A stretch of 32,792 bases of DNA, from positions 1 through 32,792 of the forward strand of contig JANXZO010000049.1 of assembly GCA_025355465.1 (NCBI GenBank), read 5' to 3'. The notes beneath the pieces were generated by a model. The model searched no databases, had not been told where the DNA came from, and worked only from the letters and a program-made list of their open reading frames with translations. This DNA is from Bacteroidales bacterium (lineage in GTDB: Bacteria > Bacteroidota > Bacteroidia > Bacteroidales > FEN-979). Made by a program: the position numbers and the translations under genes. Of this stretch, positions 7,514-15,308 are shown one piece after another (position 1 is the stretch's first letter; each line of letters starts with the position of its first letter).

Positions 7514-9427
7514 TTATTCTGGTTTCTTCTTCCAGCAGTATTTGTTTGTTTCATCGGGTTCGATTTTCTCATTGTCGAGCAGCCACTGAACTGCCCGCAG
7601 CACCTTGTCCTCATTCGTATTTCCGACAGCCTCCACCATCTCCTCCAGGGAGGCCGGCCGTGATGTTAACATGGGTTTCAATACACCTACGATGTTGTCA
7701 AATTCCAATTCGTTGAGACTGATCTTGTTGCGCTCGATACAAACATCGCATTTTCCGCACCGCCGGGTATCGGTCTCTCCAAAATAGGCCAGTAACATCT
7801 GACTTCTGCATTTGTGTGTGGACTCAACATAGGCGATCATCGACTCCATTCGGGCAACGGCATCCTTAAGGCGGTTCTGATAGTGTTCAGGCGAAATGGA
7901 CAGGTCTTTCGGGTCGTACCGCTCCTGCAGATAGATGAGTTGTGGGTTGTCGGTTTGGCGGATATAGTCGATGATCTGAAGTTTTTCGAGATGCTTCAGG
8001 GTACTCACTACCTTCTCCAACGGAAGGTCTGACCTGCGGGCAAGCTCTGTTTCACTGAACTTCACAAAATCGGACAGGATCCCGCTGTAAGAGCGAAGGA
8101 GGGTCTTAATAAAATGGTCGAACGGTTCATTTTCAACCTGGAAACGGTACAGATCCTCTTTACCGGCCTTGATAAAAATCCTGGAAGGGTTATGAAATGC
8201 ATCGGTGAGCATAACGAGTCCCTCCTTTTCCAGAAACCGCAGACTGTTGTAAACGGTTACTGAAGGAAACCGGTACTGATCAGCGAAGGTAGAGAGGTCG
8301 AAGTCGAAATGCAGGTCTTTTCCGCCTCCGACGGGGATCTGCAGGTAGTTGCCCAAAGCCTGGTAAACAGACCGGATGATGCTGAGTTCAGGAAAGGCGA
8401 TATTGAGGTTGTGGCGGGCGTCCAGGATGTCGGAGGTTTCATAGAGCAGCACTGCGTAACCACGCTTCTCATCTCTTCCTGCCCTTCCTGCCTCCTGAAA
8501 ATATGCCTCCATGCTGTCGGGCAGGTCGAGGTGAACAACTACACGAACATTGGGTTTATCGATCCCCATACCAAACGCGTTAGTGGAGACGATTATCCGC
8601 TTTTCCTCTTTTATCCAGGCATTCTGTTTTTTGTCACGCAACTTCTGATCAAGACCGGCATGATAGTAGTCAGCGGGGATCCCGTTTTTTTGCAGAAATC
8701 CGGCAATTTCCTTTGTTTCCCTGCGGTTGCGCACATACACAATTCCAGGTCCCGTGACTTTACGCAGGATCTTCAGCAGCCGCTTCATCTTATCCTCTTC
8801 CCTGATCACCAGGTAGGTGAGGTTCTTACGTTCGAAGCTTTTCTGGAAAAGATTTTCGGTTTTGAACCCGAGTCGCTGCTGGATATCCTTCACCACGGCG
8901 GGGGTGGCGGTGGCGGTTAATGCCAGGACAGCGATGCCCGGTATCAGCGGACGGATGTTGGCGATTTCAAGATATGGCGGGCGGAAATCATATCCCCACT
9001 GGGAAACACAATGGGCTTCGTCCACGGCCAGCAGGTTCACCTTCATTCGCCGCAGCGACTCACGCATTTTGTCGGTGGTGAGGCGTTCGGGTGAGACATA
9101 TAGTAACTTTATACTTCCATGACGGCAGTTATCCAGCACAATATTCATTTCATCAGGGTGCATTCCTGAGTAGAGTGCAGCAGCACGGATACCGCGACGG
9201 GTAAGGTTATCAACCTGGTCTTTCATCAAAGCGATGAGCGGGGAAACCACGAGGCACAATCCCTCCATGGCTATTGCAGGAACCTGGAAACAGAGAGATT
9301 TCCCTCCTCCGGTCGGCAGCAGTGCCAAAGTATCCTTCCCGTCAAGAACAGATTGAATTATCTCCTCCTGCATTGGCCGGAAAGAGGAGTAACCCCAGTA
9401 CTTGAGCAGAATCTGGTGGGGCGTCAT
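7514..9427 (-). CDS. recQ: ATP-dependent DNA helicase RecQ
   Basis: This 637-residue 3'-5' SF2 helicase has Walker A LPTGGGKS at 37-44, DEAH at 136-139 followed by CVSQWGYDFRP, and motif VI QEAGRAGRDEKRG. The RecQ-Ct zinc ligands are present as a Cys in the helix CRSQMLLAYFG and then CGKCDVC. No clear HRDC domain follows; the protein ends with a short winged-helix-like tail that is common in Bacteroidota RecQ proteins. It starts 3 nt after the citF stop and lacks a ribosome binding site, which suggests translational coupling. Confidence 0.96.
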   Translation of the reverse strand: MTPHQILLKYWGYSSFRPMQEEIIQSVLDGKDTLALLPTGGGKSLCFQVPAIAMEGLCLVVSPLIALMKDQVDNLTRRGIRAAALYSGMHPDEMNIVLDNCRHGSIKLLYVSPERLTTDKMRESLRRMKVNLLAVDEAHCVSQWGYDFRPPYLEIANIRPLIPGIAVLALTATATPAVVKDIQQRLGFKTENLFQKSFERKNLTYLVIREEDKMKRLLKILRKVTGPGIVYVRNRRETKEIAGFLQKNGIPADYYHAGLDQKLRDKKQNAWIKEEKRIIVSTNAFGMGIDKPNVRVVVHLDLPDSMEAYFQEAGRAGRDEKRGYAVLLYETSDILDARHNLNIAFPELSIIRSVYQALGNYLQIPVGGGKDLHFDFDLSTFADQYRFPSVTVYNSLRFLEKEGLVMLTDAFHNPSRIFIKAGKEDLYRFQVENEPFDHFIKTLLRSYSGILSDFVKFSETELARRSDLPLEKVVSTLKHLEKLQIIDYIRQTDNPQLIYLQERYDPKDLSISPEHYQNRLKDAVARMESMIAYVESTHKCRSQMLLAYFGETDTRRCGKCDVCIERNKISLNELEFDNIVGVLKPMLTSRPASLEEMVEAVGNTNEDKVLRAVQWLLDNEKIEPDETNKYCWKKKPE

Positions 9428-9430
9428 TCG

Positions 9431-11032
9431 CTATTTTGCTATCTTTTTTATGGAATCCAGCACCGTTCCATCCACCCATTTCACCACGGCTACCACTTCG
9501 TCGGTAAACTTTGGTTTGTCGGGCACACCGCAGATCCTTTCGGCCTCCTCTTTCAGATCCTGTATGGTCTTGATGGGGAGGGAGGAGTTTTTCATCTTCT
9601 CAATGAGATCAGTGCGCAGCGGGTTAATGGCAATTCCGCGTTCTGTCACGATCACGTCGATGAGTTCACCGGGTCCGCAGATGGTGGTCACCTCATCGCG
9701 GATCACCGGGTTACGGTCGCGGAAGAGGGGCACCGGAAGGATTACACATTTTCCGAAAAGCGTGTTTTGCCATCCGCCGATACCGTGCAGCAGATAGCCA
9801 TCGGAGTGAGTTACAACGTTGGCATTGAAGTTCACATCGACTTCGGTGGCGCCGAGGATCACAATATCGACAATGGAGGAGAAATTTCCCTTACCATGGT
9901 AGTTGTAACTGGTAAACGGGCTTGTCCAGGTGTGGTGCGGGTTGTCGCGCATCGACCTGACACCGTCGAGGTCGAAGGTTTGTCCGTCGAGGATATACTC
10001 CACGAGTCCCTCTTCGAGCATCTTAACCAGGTATTTGTTGCTGCCACCACGGGCAAAGCGTGCTTTCCAGCCCCGCTCACGAAGTATTTCGGAGAAGTAG
10101 ATGCCAATGGAGAGGGCCGTTCCTCCGGCACCTGCCTGGAAGGAGAAGCCGTCGTATATGAGTCCGGCTTCGTCACAGAATTTAGCCGACCATTCGGCAA
10201 GCAGCAGTCTGTCCGGGCTCTTGGTAATTTCTGTTGTTCCGCTTACGATCTTTTCGGGGATGCCGATCTTATCCATTACCACTACGTAATCTACGCGGTT
10301 ACCGTTGATCTGCCAGGGGATACAAGGGAAAGGTACAAGGTTGTCGGTCACCACGATCACTTTGTCGGCATATTCCGAATCTGCCAGGGCAAATCCCAAC
10401 GGACCGCAGGCGGCAGATCCGTTGACGCCATTGGCATCTCCAAAGAAGTCGGCAGTAGGAGCTGCAATTACAGCAATATCGATATGCACTTCGCCATCCT
10501 GTACAGCCTGGTAGCGTCCGCCATGCGATCGAAGTACGCCAAGTCCCTTCATTTTTCCCTCGGAGGTGAATTTTCCCAGTGCGCCGTTCATGCTTCCCTC
10601 GATACGGTTTATTGTGCCGTCCTCAAGGTATTTCGTCATGGGTTCATGGCAGGGGAAAGAGGCGGAAGGGTACCACATCAGGTCTTTGATCCCGAGTTCA
10701 TGAGCGATGTCGAAGATCTGGGTTGCCACCAGGTCGCCGTTACGGAAGTGATGGTGGGTGGAGATGGTGATCCCGTTGCGGAGTCCGGCCTTAAGCAGGG
10801 CCTCCTTTAAGGTAGGGATGACCTTGTTTCCATCTGCCGGGAAGTCGACGCAACTGGACAGTTTCGGTGCAGCCCGGAAGCCGTCGGGTTTGTATTTACC
10901 TACGCCCATATAGGGTACCTGAGGCCGGCCGTTGATGACAGTCGGGACGATCCTTCCCGCGGCGTTTGTGACAAGTTTATCGTACTTGGGATGAGACGGC
11001 ACATGCGACGTCGTTACCTCTTTATTGCACAT
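9431..11032 (-). CDS. citF: Citrate lyase alpha subunit (citrate CoA-transferase)
   Basis: This 533-residue CitF exchanges the acetyl group on the lyase acyl-carrier for citrate, forming citryl-ACP. The sequence shows the family pattern throughout: GRIVPTVINGRPQVPYMGVG near the N-terminus, ISTHHHFRNGD, DIAVIAAPTADFFGDANG, and FQAGAGGTALSIG. The start at 11032 is chosen because GGAGGG lies 6 nt upstream. A GTG/ATG-like start at 11056 would overlap citDE by 35 nt instead of 11. CitF and CitDE together make the alpha, beta and gamma subunits; no citC, citX or citG is in the window, so the activating enzymes must be elsewhere. Confidence 0.96.
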   Translation of the reverse strand: MCNKEVTTSHVPSHPKYDKLVTNAAGRIVPTVINGRPQVPYMGVGKYKPDGFRAAPKLSSCVDFPADGNKVIPTLKEALLKAGLRNGITISTHHHFRNGDLVATQIFDIAHELGIKDLMWYPSASFPCHEPMTKYLEDGTINRIEGSMNGALGKFTSEGKMKGLGVLRSHGGRYQAVQDGEVHIDIAVIAAPTADFFGDANGVNGSAACGPLGFALADSEYADKVIVVTDNLVPFPCIPWQINGNRVDYVVVMDKIGIPEKIVSGTTEITKSPDRLLLAEWSAKFCDEAGLIYDGFSFQAGAGGTALSIGIYFSEILRERGWKARFARGGSNKYLVKMLEEGLVEYILDGQTFDLDGVRSMRDNPHHTWTSPFTSYNYHGKGNFSSIVDIVILGATEVDVNFNANVVTHSDGYLLHGIGGWQNTLFGKCVILPVPLFRDRNPVIRDEVTTICGPGELIDVIVTERGIAINPLRTDLIEKMKNSSLPIKTIQDLKEEAERICGVPDKPKFTDEVVAVVKWVDGTVLDSIKKIAK

Positions 11033-12242
11033 AGGTTTCCCTCCAATTTTCAGCAAGTTTATTCATTTTCAATGCAAGGTTGATGGTATTCAGTGCCCGT
11101 TTCACCACCGGAGGATCGATCATTTTAGTTCCCAGCGCCACTACGCCAAGTCCCTGTTCCCGGGCCTTGTGGAAGGCGAATACGATCTTCTTGGCCTTTT
11201 CGATCTCTTCGGGCGACGGGGCGAAGGCTTCATGGATGACGCGTATCTGACGCGGGTGAATACACCCCATGCCATCGAAACCAAGAGCTTTTGAACGAAG
11301 CACATTCTGGTACAATCCCTCCATGTCGCCCACATCGGAGAAGACGGAGTCGATGGGCTGGATACCAGCGGCGCGGGCGGCGTTCACCACCATGCTTCGG
11401 GCAAAAAATGATTCTGTTCCTTCCAGGGTACGGCGGGTACCCAGGTCGGCTGTATAATCCTCAAGGCCGATGGCAAGCGATACAACATTGTCAGCACTTG
11501 AGGCTATGGAGTGGGCATTGATTACGCCCAACGCACTTTCGATGATGGGCATGATCCATATGGGATTTACGATTGAAGATTTACGATTTACGATTTCAGC
11601 AATTTTCTTGTTGACTGCATGGACCTGTTCGGGCTGTTCGCATTTGGGAAGGAGAATCAGGTTCACATGGTGAGGAACAAGGTATTCAAGGTCTTCGAGT
11701 CCGCGTTCTCCCTGGTTGATGCGCACCATCCGCTCAGCACCATAAAAGTTGATGCCACACAGGGCATTGCGGACCAGGAACCGTGCTTCATCCTTTTTAT
11801 CAGGGGCAACGGCATCTTCCAGGTCGAGAATGATCCCGTCGGGTTTGTGAATGCCGGCATTGATCATCAGACTCGGCGAATTTCCAGGCAAGTAGAGCCG
11901 CGAAAAACGGTTGCGGTCTTTGGCTGTTGAATAGCGGTTTTCGTCAAGCAAAGGCGGGAGGTAATCTTTGTCGGTATCCAGGCAGTTTTTAATGGCTGCT
12001 TCAACCCGGGCGGCGATCACCAGAGGCAGGGCACCGGAGTCCTCCACTTTGATAGTTGCATTTGAAATACCAAAAAAATCGATAACGTCCAGTACCTGTT
12101 TCCTGATATCGGCGCCATACATGACTGCCACTTTGGATTCGACGGTGAGTTGAATGCCTCCCTGGTCGGTTAGTTCGAGCGAAACAAAGCAATCGGATCG
12201 GATCCCTTTGCCTTTGTTTCCTGTTGCAGCAATTGCTCCCAT
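11022..12242 (-). CDS. citDE: Fused citrate lyase gamma (acyl carrier) and beta (citryl-CoA lyase) protein
   Basis: This 406-residue protein carries two subunits. Residues 1-95 are a CitD-like acyl carrier with RSDC at 15-18 (Ser16 is the likely prosthetic-group site) and the conserved IKVEDSGALPLVIAARVEAA. From about 108 it is CitE: RLYLPGNSPSLM, the metal-site region GIILDLEDAV, IMPIIESALGV, AIGLEDYTADLG, and GFDGMGCIHPRQI. CitE cleaves citryl-ACP to oxaloacetate and acetyl-ACP. Between two conserved CitE blocks, residues 217-228 (IVNRKSSIVNPI) are encoded by a heptamer repeat array that also occurs in intergenic regions. A strong promoter lies upstream. It is the first gene of the citDE-citF-recQ-glycosylase run. 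Confidence 0.94.
   Translation of the reverse strand: MGAIAATGNKGKGIRSDCFVSLELTDQGGIQLTVESKVAVMYGADIRKQVLDVIDFFGISNATIKVEDSGALPLVIAARVEAAIKNCLDTDKDYLPPLLDENRYSTAKDRNRFSRLYLPGNSPSLMINAGIHKPDGIILDLEDAVAPDKKDEARFLVRNALCGINFYGAERMVRINQGERGLEDLEYLVPHHVNLILLPKCEQPEQVHAVNKKIAEIVNRKSSIVNPIWIMPIIESALGVINAHSIASSADNVVSLAIGLEDYTADLGTRRTLEGTESFFARSMVVNAARAAGIQPIDSVFSDVGDMEGLYQNVLRSKALGFDGMGCIHPRQIRVIHEAFAPSPEEIEKAKKIVFAFHKAREQGLGVVALGTKMIDPPVVKRALNTINLALKMNKLAENWRETYVQ
11564..11598. repeat. Five-unit heptamer array (GATTTAC) inside citDE
   Basis: Units in order are GATTTAC, GATTGAA, GATTTAC, GATTTAC, GATTTCA. Read on the coding strand they give in-frame codons for residues 217-228 of the citrate lyase protein. 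The same heptamer recurs at 16508-16542 and, as its complement, at 16687-16714. Confidence 0.8.
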
Positions 12243-12269
12243 TTTAAAGAAGTGTTAGTTTATTCACAG

Positions 12270-12298
12270 CAAAAGTATAAAGAATGTACGATGTACAA
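12270..12298 (-). promoter_or_regulatory. Promoter of the citDE-citF-recQ operon (TTG-N18-TACTTTTG)
   Basis: On the minus strand TTG is followed after 18 nt by TACTTTTG, a full match to the Bacteroidota consensus. The predicted leader is about 20 nt. The -33 TTG lies inside a heptamer array (12283-12310). Confidence 0.7.
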
Positions 12299-12310
12299 TG
12301 AACGAAATGT
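12283..12310. repeat. Four-unit heptamer array upstream of citDE
   Basis: Units are AATGTAC, GATGTAC, AATGAAC and the diverged GAAATGT. It is located in the divergent gap between citDE and the LtaS-like gene and overlaps the -33 part of the citDE promoter. Confidence 0.6.
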
Positions 12311-12360
12311 TTAAATAATCATTGGATTGCCTTACTTTTACACACTTTTAAAATCGCACC

Positions 12361-14364
12361 ATGCCTCGGAAATCAGGTACACGTTCAAGATCCGGATCGA
12401 GAAAAAAATCAGGCAAAAGCAAAATGTCCGGTTTCGGTAAGGGGAAAAAGTGGTTTCAGGGTAATATCCTCGTCGTCATGTTGTTGAGGATGACGCTTGT
12501 TGTCCTGCTGCTGTTTTTTTCGCGCATTTTATTCTATCTTTTTAACCTGGGTTATTTTACAAACCTGGGGATCATGGAGGTGCTACGGTTGTTTGTTTTC
12601 GGACTGCGTTTCGACCTTTCTGCCGCCTTCATCATCAATGCCCCATTTATCCTGATGAACAGCATTCCTTTTCAATTCAGGCATAACAGGATTTACCAGG
12701 GCATTGCCAACGGATATTTTTACTTCATCAATTCACTGGCATTGTTCATCAATTTTGGCGATACAATTTATTTCAGGTTCACGCTTAAACGACTGACGGC
12801 GGATATTTTTCAATACGTTGTTGTGGGTGGCGACTTTGATAAACTGATCCCCCAGTTCCTAAAGGATTTTTGGTATGTTGCTATTGTCTGGCTGGCCTTT
12901 GTGGGATTGCTGGTGTGGTTGTCGACGAGGTTCTCAAATGCTCAGGCAAGCAAGCCGAAGGGAGGTGTTCTCCAGTATTTTGTGGTCAATGCAATCTTGT
13001 TTGTTGTGGTTGCTTCAGTGAGCATCATCGCTATCAGGGGCGGACTTCAGTTGCGTCCGATCACCCTGGTAACAGCCGGAAACTATACCTCGGCAAAAAA
13101 TATTCCATTGGTGTTGAATACCCCCTTTTCCATCGCAAAAACCGCAGGGCATGAAGTACTTTCAGAGGTCAATTACTTTAAAAGGGAGAAGGATCTGGCC
13201 GTGCTCTATTCACCGGTTCATCAGGGATCCAAGGAATCGGAAAAGAATTATAATGTGGTCCTTCTCATCCTGGAGAGTTTTTCGCGTGAGCATATCGGAT
13301 CCCTCAATCATATGCTTGAAGATGGTCATTACCAGGGATTCACGCCATTTATGGATTCACTAATCCGCCAGGGTTTCTATTTTGACGCTTTTGCGAATGG
13401 AAAGACCTCGATACAGGGAATTCCGGCTGTTCTTTCCGGGATTCCATCCATGATGAATGAATCATTTATTCAGTCACACTATGCAGCCGGCAAGTTTGCA
13501 AGCATCTCCAGTCTGCTCAAACCCCGCGGCTATACGAGTGCATTCTTTCATGGCGGGACAAACGGAACTATGGGATTTGATTCCTATACCAGGATGGTCG
13601 GGTTCGACCATTATTACGGACGTACCGAATATGCAAACGAAAAGGATTATGACGGGAAGTGGGGGATCCGCGATGAGGAGTTCCTTCAATACACGGCACG
13701 TCAGCTGAACCAGTTGAAACAGCCCTTTGTGGGAGCGGTTTTTACCCTCTCCTCACACCATCCCTATTTTGTGCCAGGGAAGTATGCCAACGTTTTCCGG
13801 AAGGGGAAGCTGCCTATTCAGCAAAGTGTTATGTATGCGGATCATGCGTTGGGTGAATTTTTTCATACCATCCGGCATATGCCGTGGTATAAAAACACAC
13901 TCTTTGTGATCACTGCCGATCATACTTCGGAAGGTTATTATCCATATTACCAGACCAATGTGGGGCAATATGCTATCCCGATCCTGTTTTTCAGGCCGGA
14001 ATCTGACCTGCAAGGGAAAAGCAAAGTTACGGCGCAGCAAACTGACATTCTTCCGACCATTCTGAATTATGTGGGATATAAGCAGAATTCTCTGGCTTTC
14101 GGAAATGACCTTTTTGATTCCACCGCCACCCATTTTTCGATCCACTACCTAAGCGGTATTTACGGTCTCATCAAAGACGGCTATTATCTCGAATTCGACG
14201 GCACACGTACTACAGCGCTTTACAACCTGAAAACCGACCCGCTCCAGAAGAACAACATCGCGGGCGTGTCATCCCCGGAAAAAAAACGACTGGAGCTGTT
14301 TGTAAAAGCCTACGTTCAGCAGTATAACAACAGGCTGGTTGAGAACAGGATGTATGTAGAATAA
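12361..14364 (+). CDS. LtaS-like phosphoglycerol transferase (sulfatase-fold, membrane)
   Basis: This 667-residue protein has a very basic cytoplasmic N-terminus (1-30), about five transmembrane segments to residue ~225, and an extracytoplasmic alkaline-phosphatase/sulfatase domain. Catalytic features include Glu305 in LLILESFSREH, the nucleophile Thr349 in NGKTSIQGIPAVLSG, and Asp520-His521 in FVITADHTSE. LtaS and MdoB enzymes transfer glycerol phosphate from phosphatidylglycerol to a glycan or lipid acceptor and release diacylglycerol. In Bacteroidota the acceptor is unknown; phosphoethanolamine transfer is an alternative. The next gene is a diacylglycerol kinase-like protein, which fits DAG recycling. 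Confidence 0.9.
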   Translation: MPRKSGTRSRSGSRKKSGKSKMSGFGKGKKWFQGNILVVMLLRMTLVVLLLFFSRILFYLFNLGYFTNLGIMEVLRLFVFGLRFDLSAAFIINAPFILMNSIPFQFRHNRIYQGIANGYFYFINSLALFINFGDTIYFRFTLKRLTADIFQYVVVGGDFDKLIPQFLKDFWYVAIVWLAFVGLLVWLSTRFSNAQASKPKGGVLQYFVVNAILFVVVASVSIIAIRGGLQLRPITLVTAGNYTSAKNIPLVLNTPFSIAKTAGHEVLSEVNYFKREKDLAVLYSPVHQGSKESEKNYNVVLLILESFSREHIGSLNHMLEDGHYQGFTPFMDSLIRQGFYFDAFANGKTSIQGIPAVLSGIPSMMNESFIQSHYAAGKFASISSLLKPRGYTSAFFHGGTNGTMGFDSYTRMVGFDHYYGRTEYANEKDYDGKWGIRDEEFLQYTARQLNQLKQPFVGAVFTLSSHHPYFVPGKYANVFRKGKLPIQQSVMYADHALGEFFHTIRHMPWYKNTLFVITADHTSEGYYPYYQTNVGQYAIPILFFRPESDLQGKSKVTAQQTDILPTILNYVGYKQNSLAFGNDLFDSTATHFSIHYLSGIYGLIKDGYYLEFDGTRTTALYNLKTDPLQKNNIAGVSSPEKKRLELFVKAYVQQYNNRLVENRMYVE

Positions 14365-14410
14365 GTAACAGAGTAACATTTTTTTTCACCATATCACCAT
14401 ATCACCATTT
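14364..14410. repeat. Octamer repeats filling the LtaS-like/lipid-kinase gap
   Basis: AGTAACAG and AGTAACAT begin at the last base of the LtaS stop codon. After eight T come three octamers, CACCATAT, CACCATAT and CACCATTT (14387-14410), that end 2 nt before the next ATG. Confidence 0.7.
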
Positions 14411-14412
14411 AA

Positions 14413-15297
14413 ATGCAGGCTCCGGTTAAACGCATTCTTTTCATAGTCAACCCTGTTTCCGGTGTAGGAAAGCAGAAAGGGATTGAACAGCTTATCGCAA
14501 AGGAGCTGGACACATCGAAGTACAGCTATCAGATTGCTTTTACAGAGGGGGCCGGTCACGCTGTTGTGCTGAGCCGGGAAGCTGCTGCAGCGGGAACAGA
14601 CATTGTGGTGGCGATTGGCGGTGATGGCACCGTAAATGAAACGGCAACCGGCATTGTAGGCACTTCAACGGCATTGGGCATTATCCCTACCGGCTCCGGG
14701 AACGGGTTATCACGCCATCTGAAGATCCGGATGAATGCAAAAAAAGCGATCGAAATCATTAACAACGGCAAAATAAAAAAGATCGACACAGCTACCATCA
14801 ATGATAACTTTTTTGTGAATATCGCCGGGGTTGGATTTGACGCCTCGGTGGCAAAGAAATTCGCGGTTGCTTCAAAACGCGGATTTGCTACCTATCTGCA
14901 GATCACAACCAACTCCTACAAAGGCTATCAACCCAAAAAGTATACCCTGCTGATCGACGGCCGTATCATCCGGAGGAAAGCCCTGTTGGTAAGTTTTGCC
15001 AACTCAAACCAGTGGGGTAACAACATCTCCATCAATCCCGGTGCCAGTCTCGACGATGGTTATATCGATGTCTGCATTGTTCAGAAAGTTCCCTTCTGGA
15101 AGACGATTTTCTTTGCGCCCCTGCTATTTCTGAAACGCTTCGACCGGACCAGCTATGTGGAGATCATTCGCGCAAAAGAGGTTCAGTTGCTGCGCAAAAA
15201 GGGGAGGAGCGTTCATGTAGACGGGGATCCCAAACGAATGGGTAAAGAGCTGAATATTAAAATACAACCTTTGTCGTTAAATGTTATTGTTCCCTAA
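14413..15297 (+). CDS. Diacylglycerol kinase-family lipid kinase (YegS/DgkB-like)
   Basis: This 294-residue cytoplasmic kinase has the DAGK catalytic signature VVAIGGDGTVNETATGI (GGDGT at 69-73) and GSGNGLSRHL at 94-103. The N-terminal VNPVSGVGK is the nucleotide-site start, and VHVDGDP near the C-terminus completes the family pattern. These proteins phosphorylate diacylglycerol or related lipids. The position 48 bp downstream of an LtaS-like gene suggests recycling of diacylglycerol to phosphatidic acid, as DgkB does in Firmicutes; that link is inference. Confidence 0.92.
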   Translation: MQAPVKRILFIVNPVSGVGKQKGIEQLIAKELDTSKYSYQIAFTEGAGHAVVLSREAAAAGTDIVVAIGGDGTVNETATGIVGTSTALGIIPTGSGNGLSRHLKIRMNAKKAIEIINNGKIKKIDTATINDNFFVNIAGVGFDASVAKKFAVASKRGFATYLQITTNSYKGYQPKKYTLLIDGRIIRRKALLVSFANSNQWGNNISINPGASLDDGYIDVCIVQKVPFWKTIFFAPLLFLKRFDRTSYVEIIRAKEVQLLRKKGRSVHVDGDPKRMGKELNIKIQPLSLNVIVP

Positions 15298-15308
15298 ACG
15301 GAAAGAGA

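Noticed and set aside
9353-10810. 485-codon plus-strand frame opposite citF
   Set aside because: It is a shadow of the GC-rich citF gene; the minus-strand frame has full-length family similarity and a good ribosome binding site, while this one has none.
11032-11056. Upstream citF start giving 8 extra residues
   Set aside because: The start at 11032 has GGAGGG at 6 nt; the upstream start lacks such a site and increases overlap with citDE.
12333-12340. Promoter box TACTTTTA before the LtaS-like gene
   Set aside because: The last base differs from the consensus and no TTG lies at a suitable spacing, so it was not listed as a feature.
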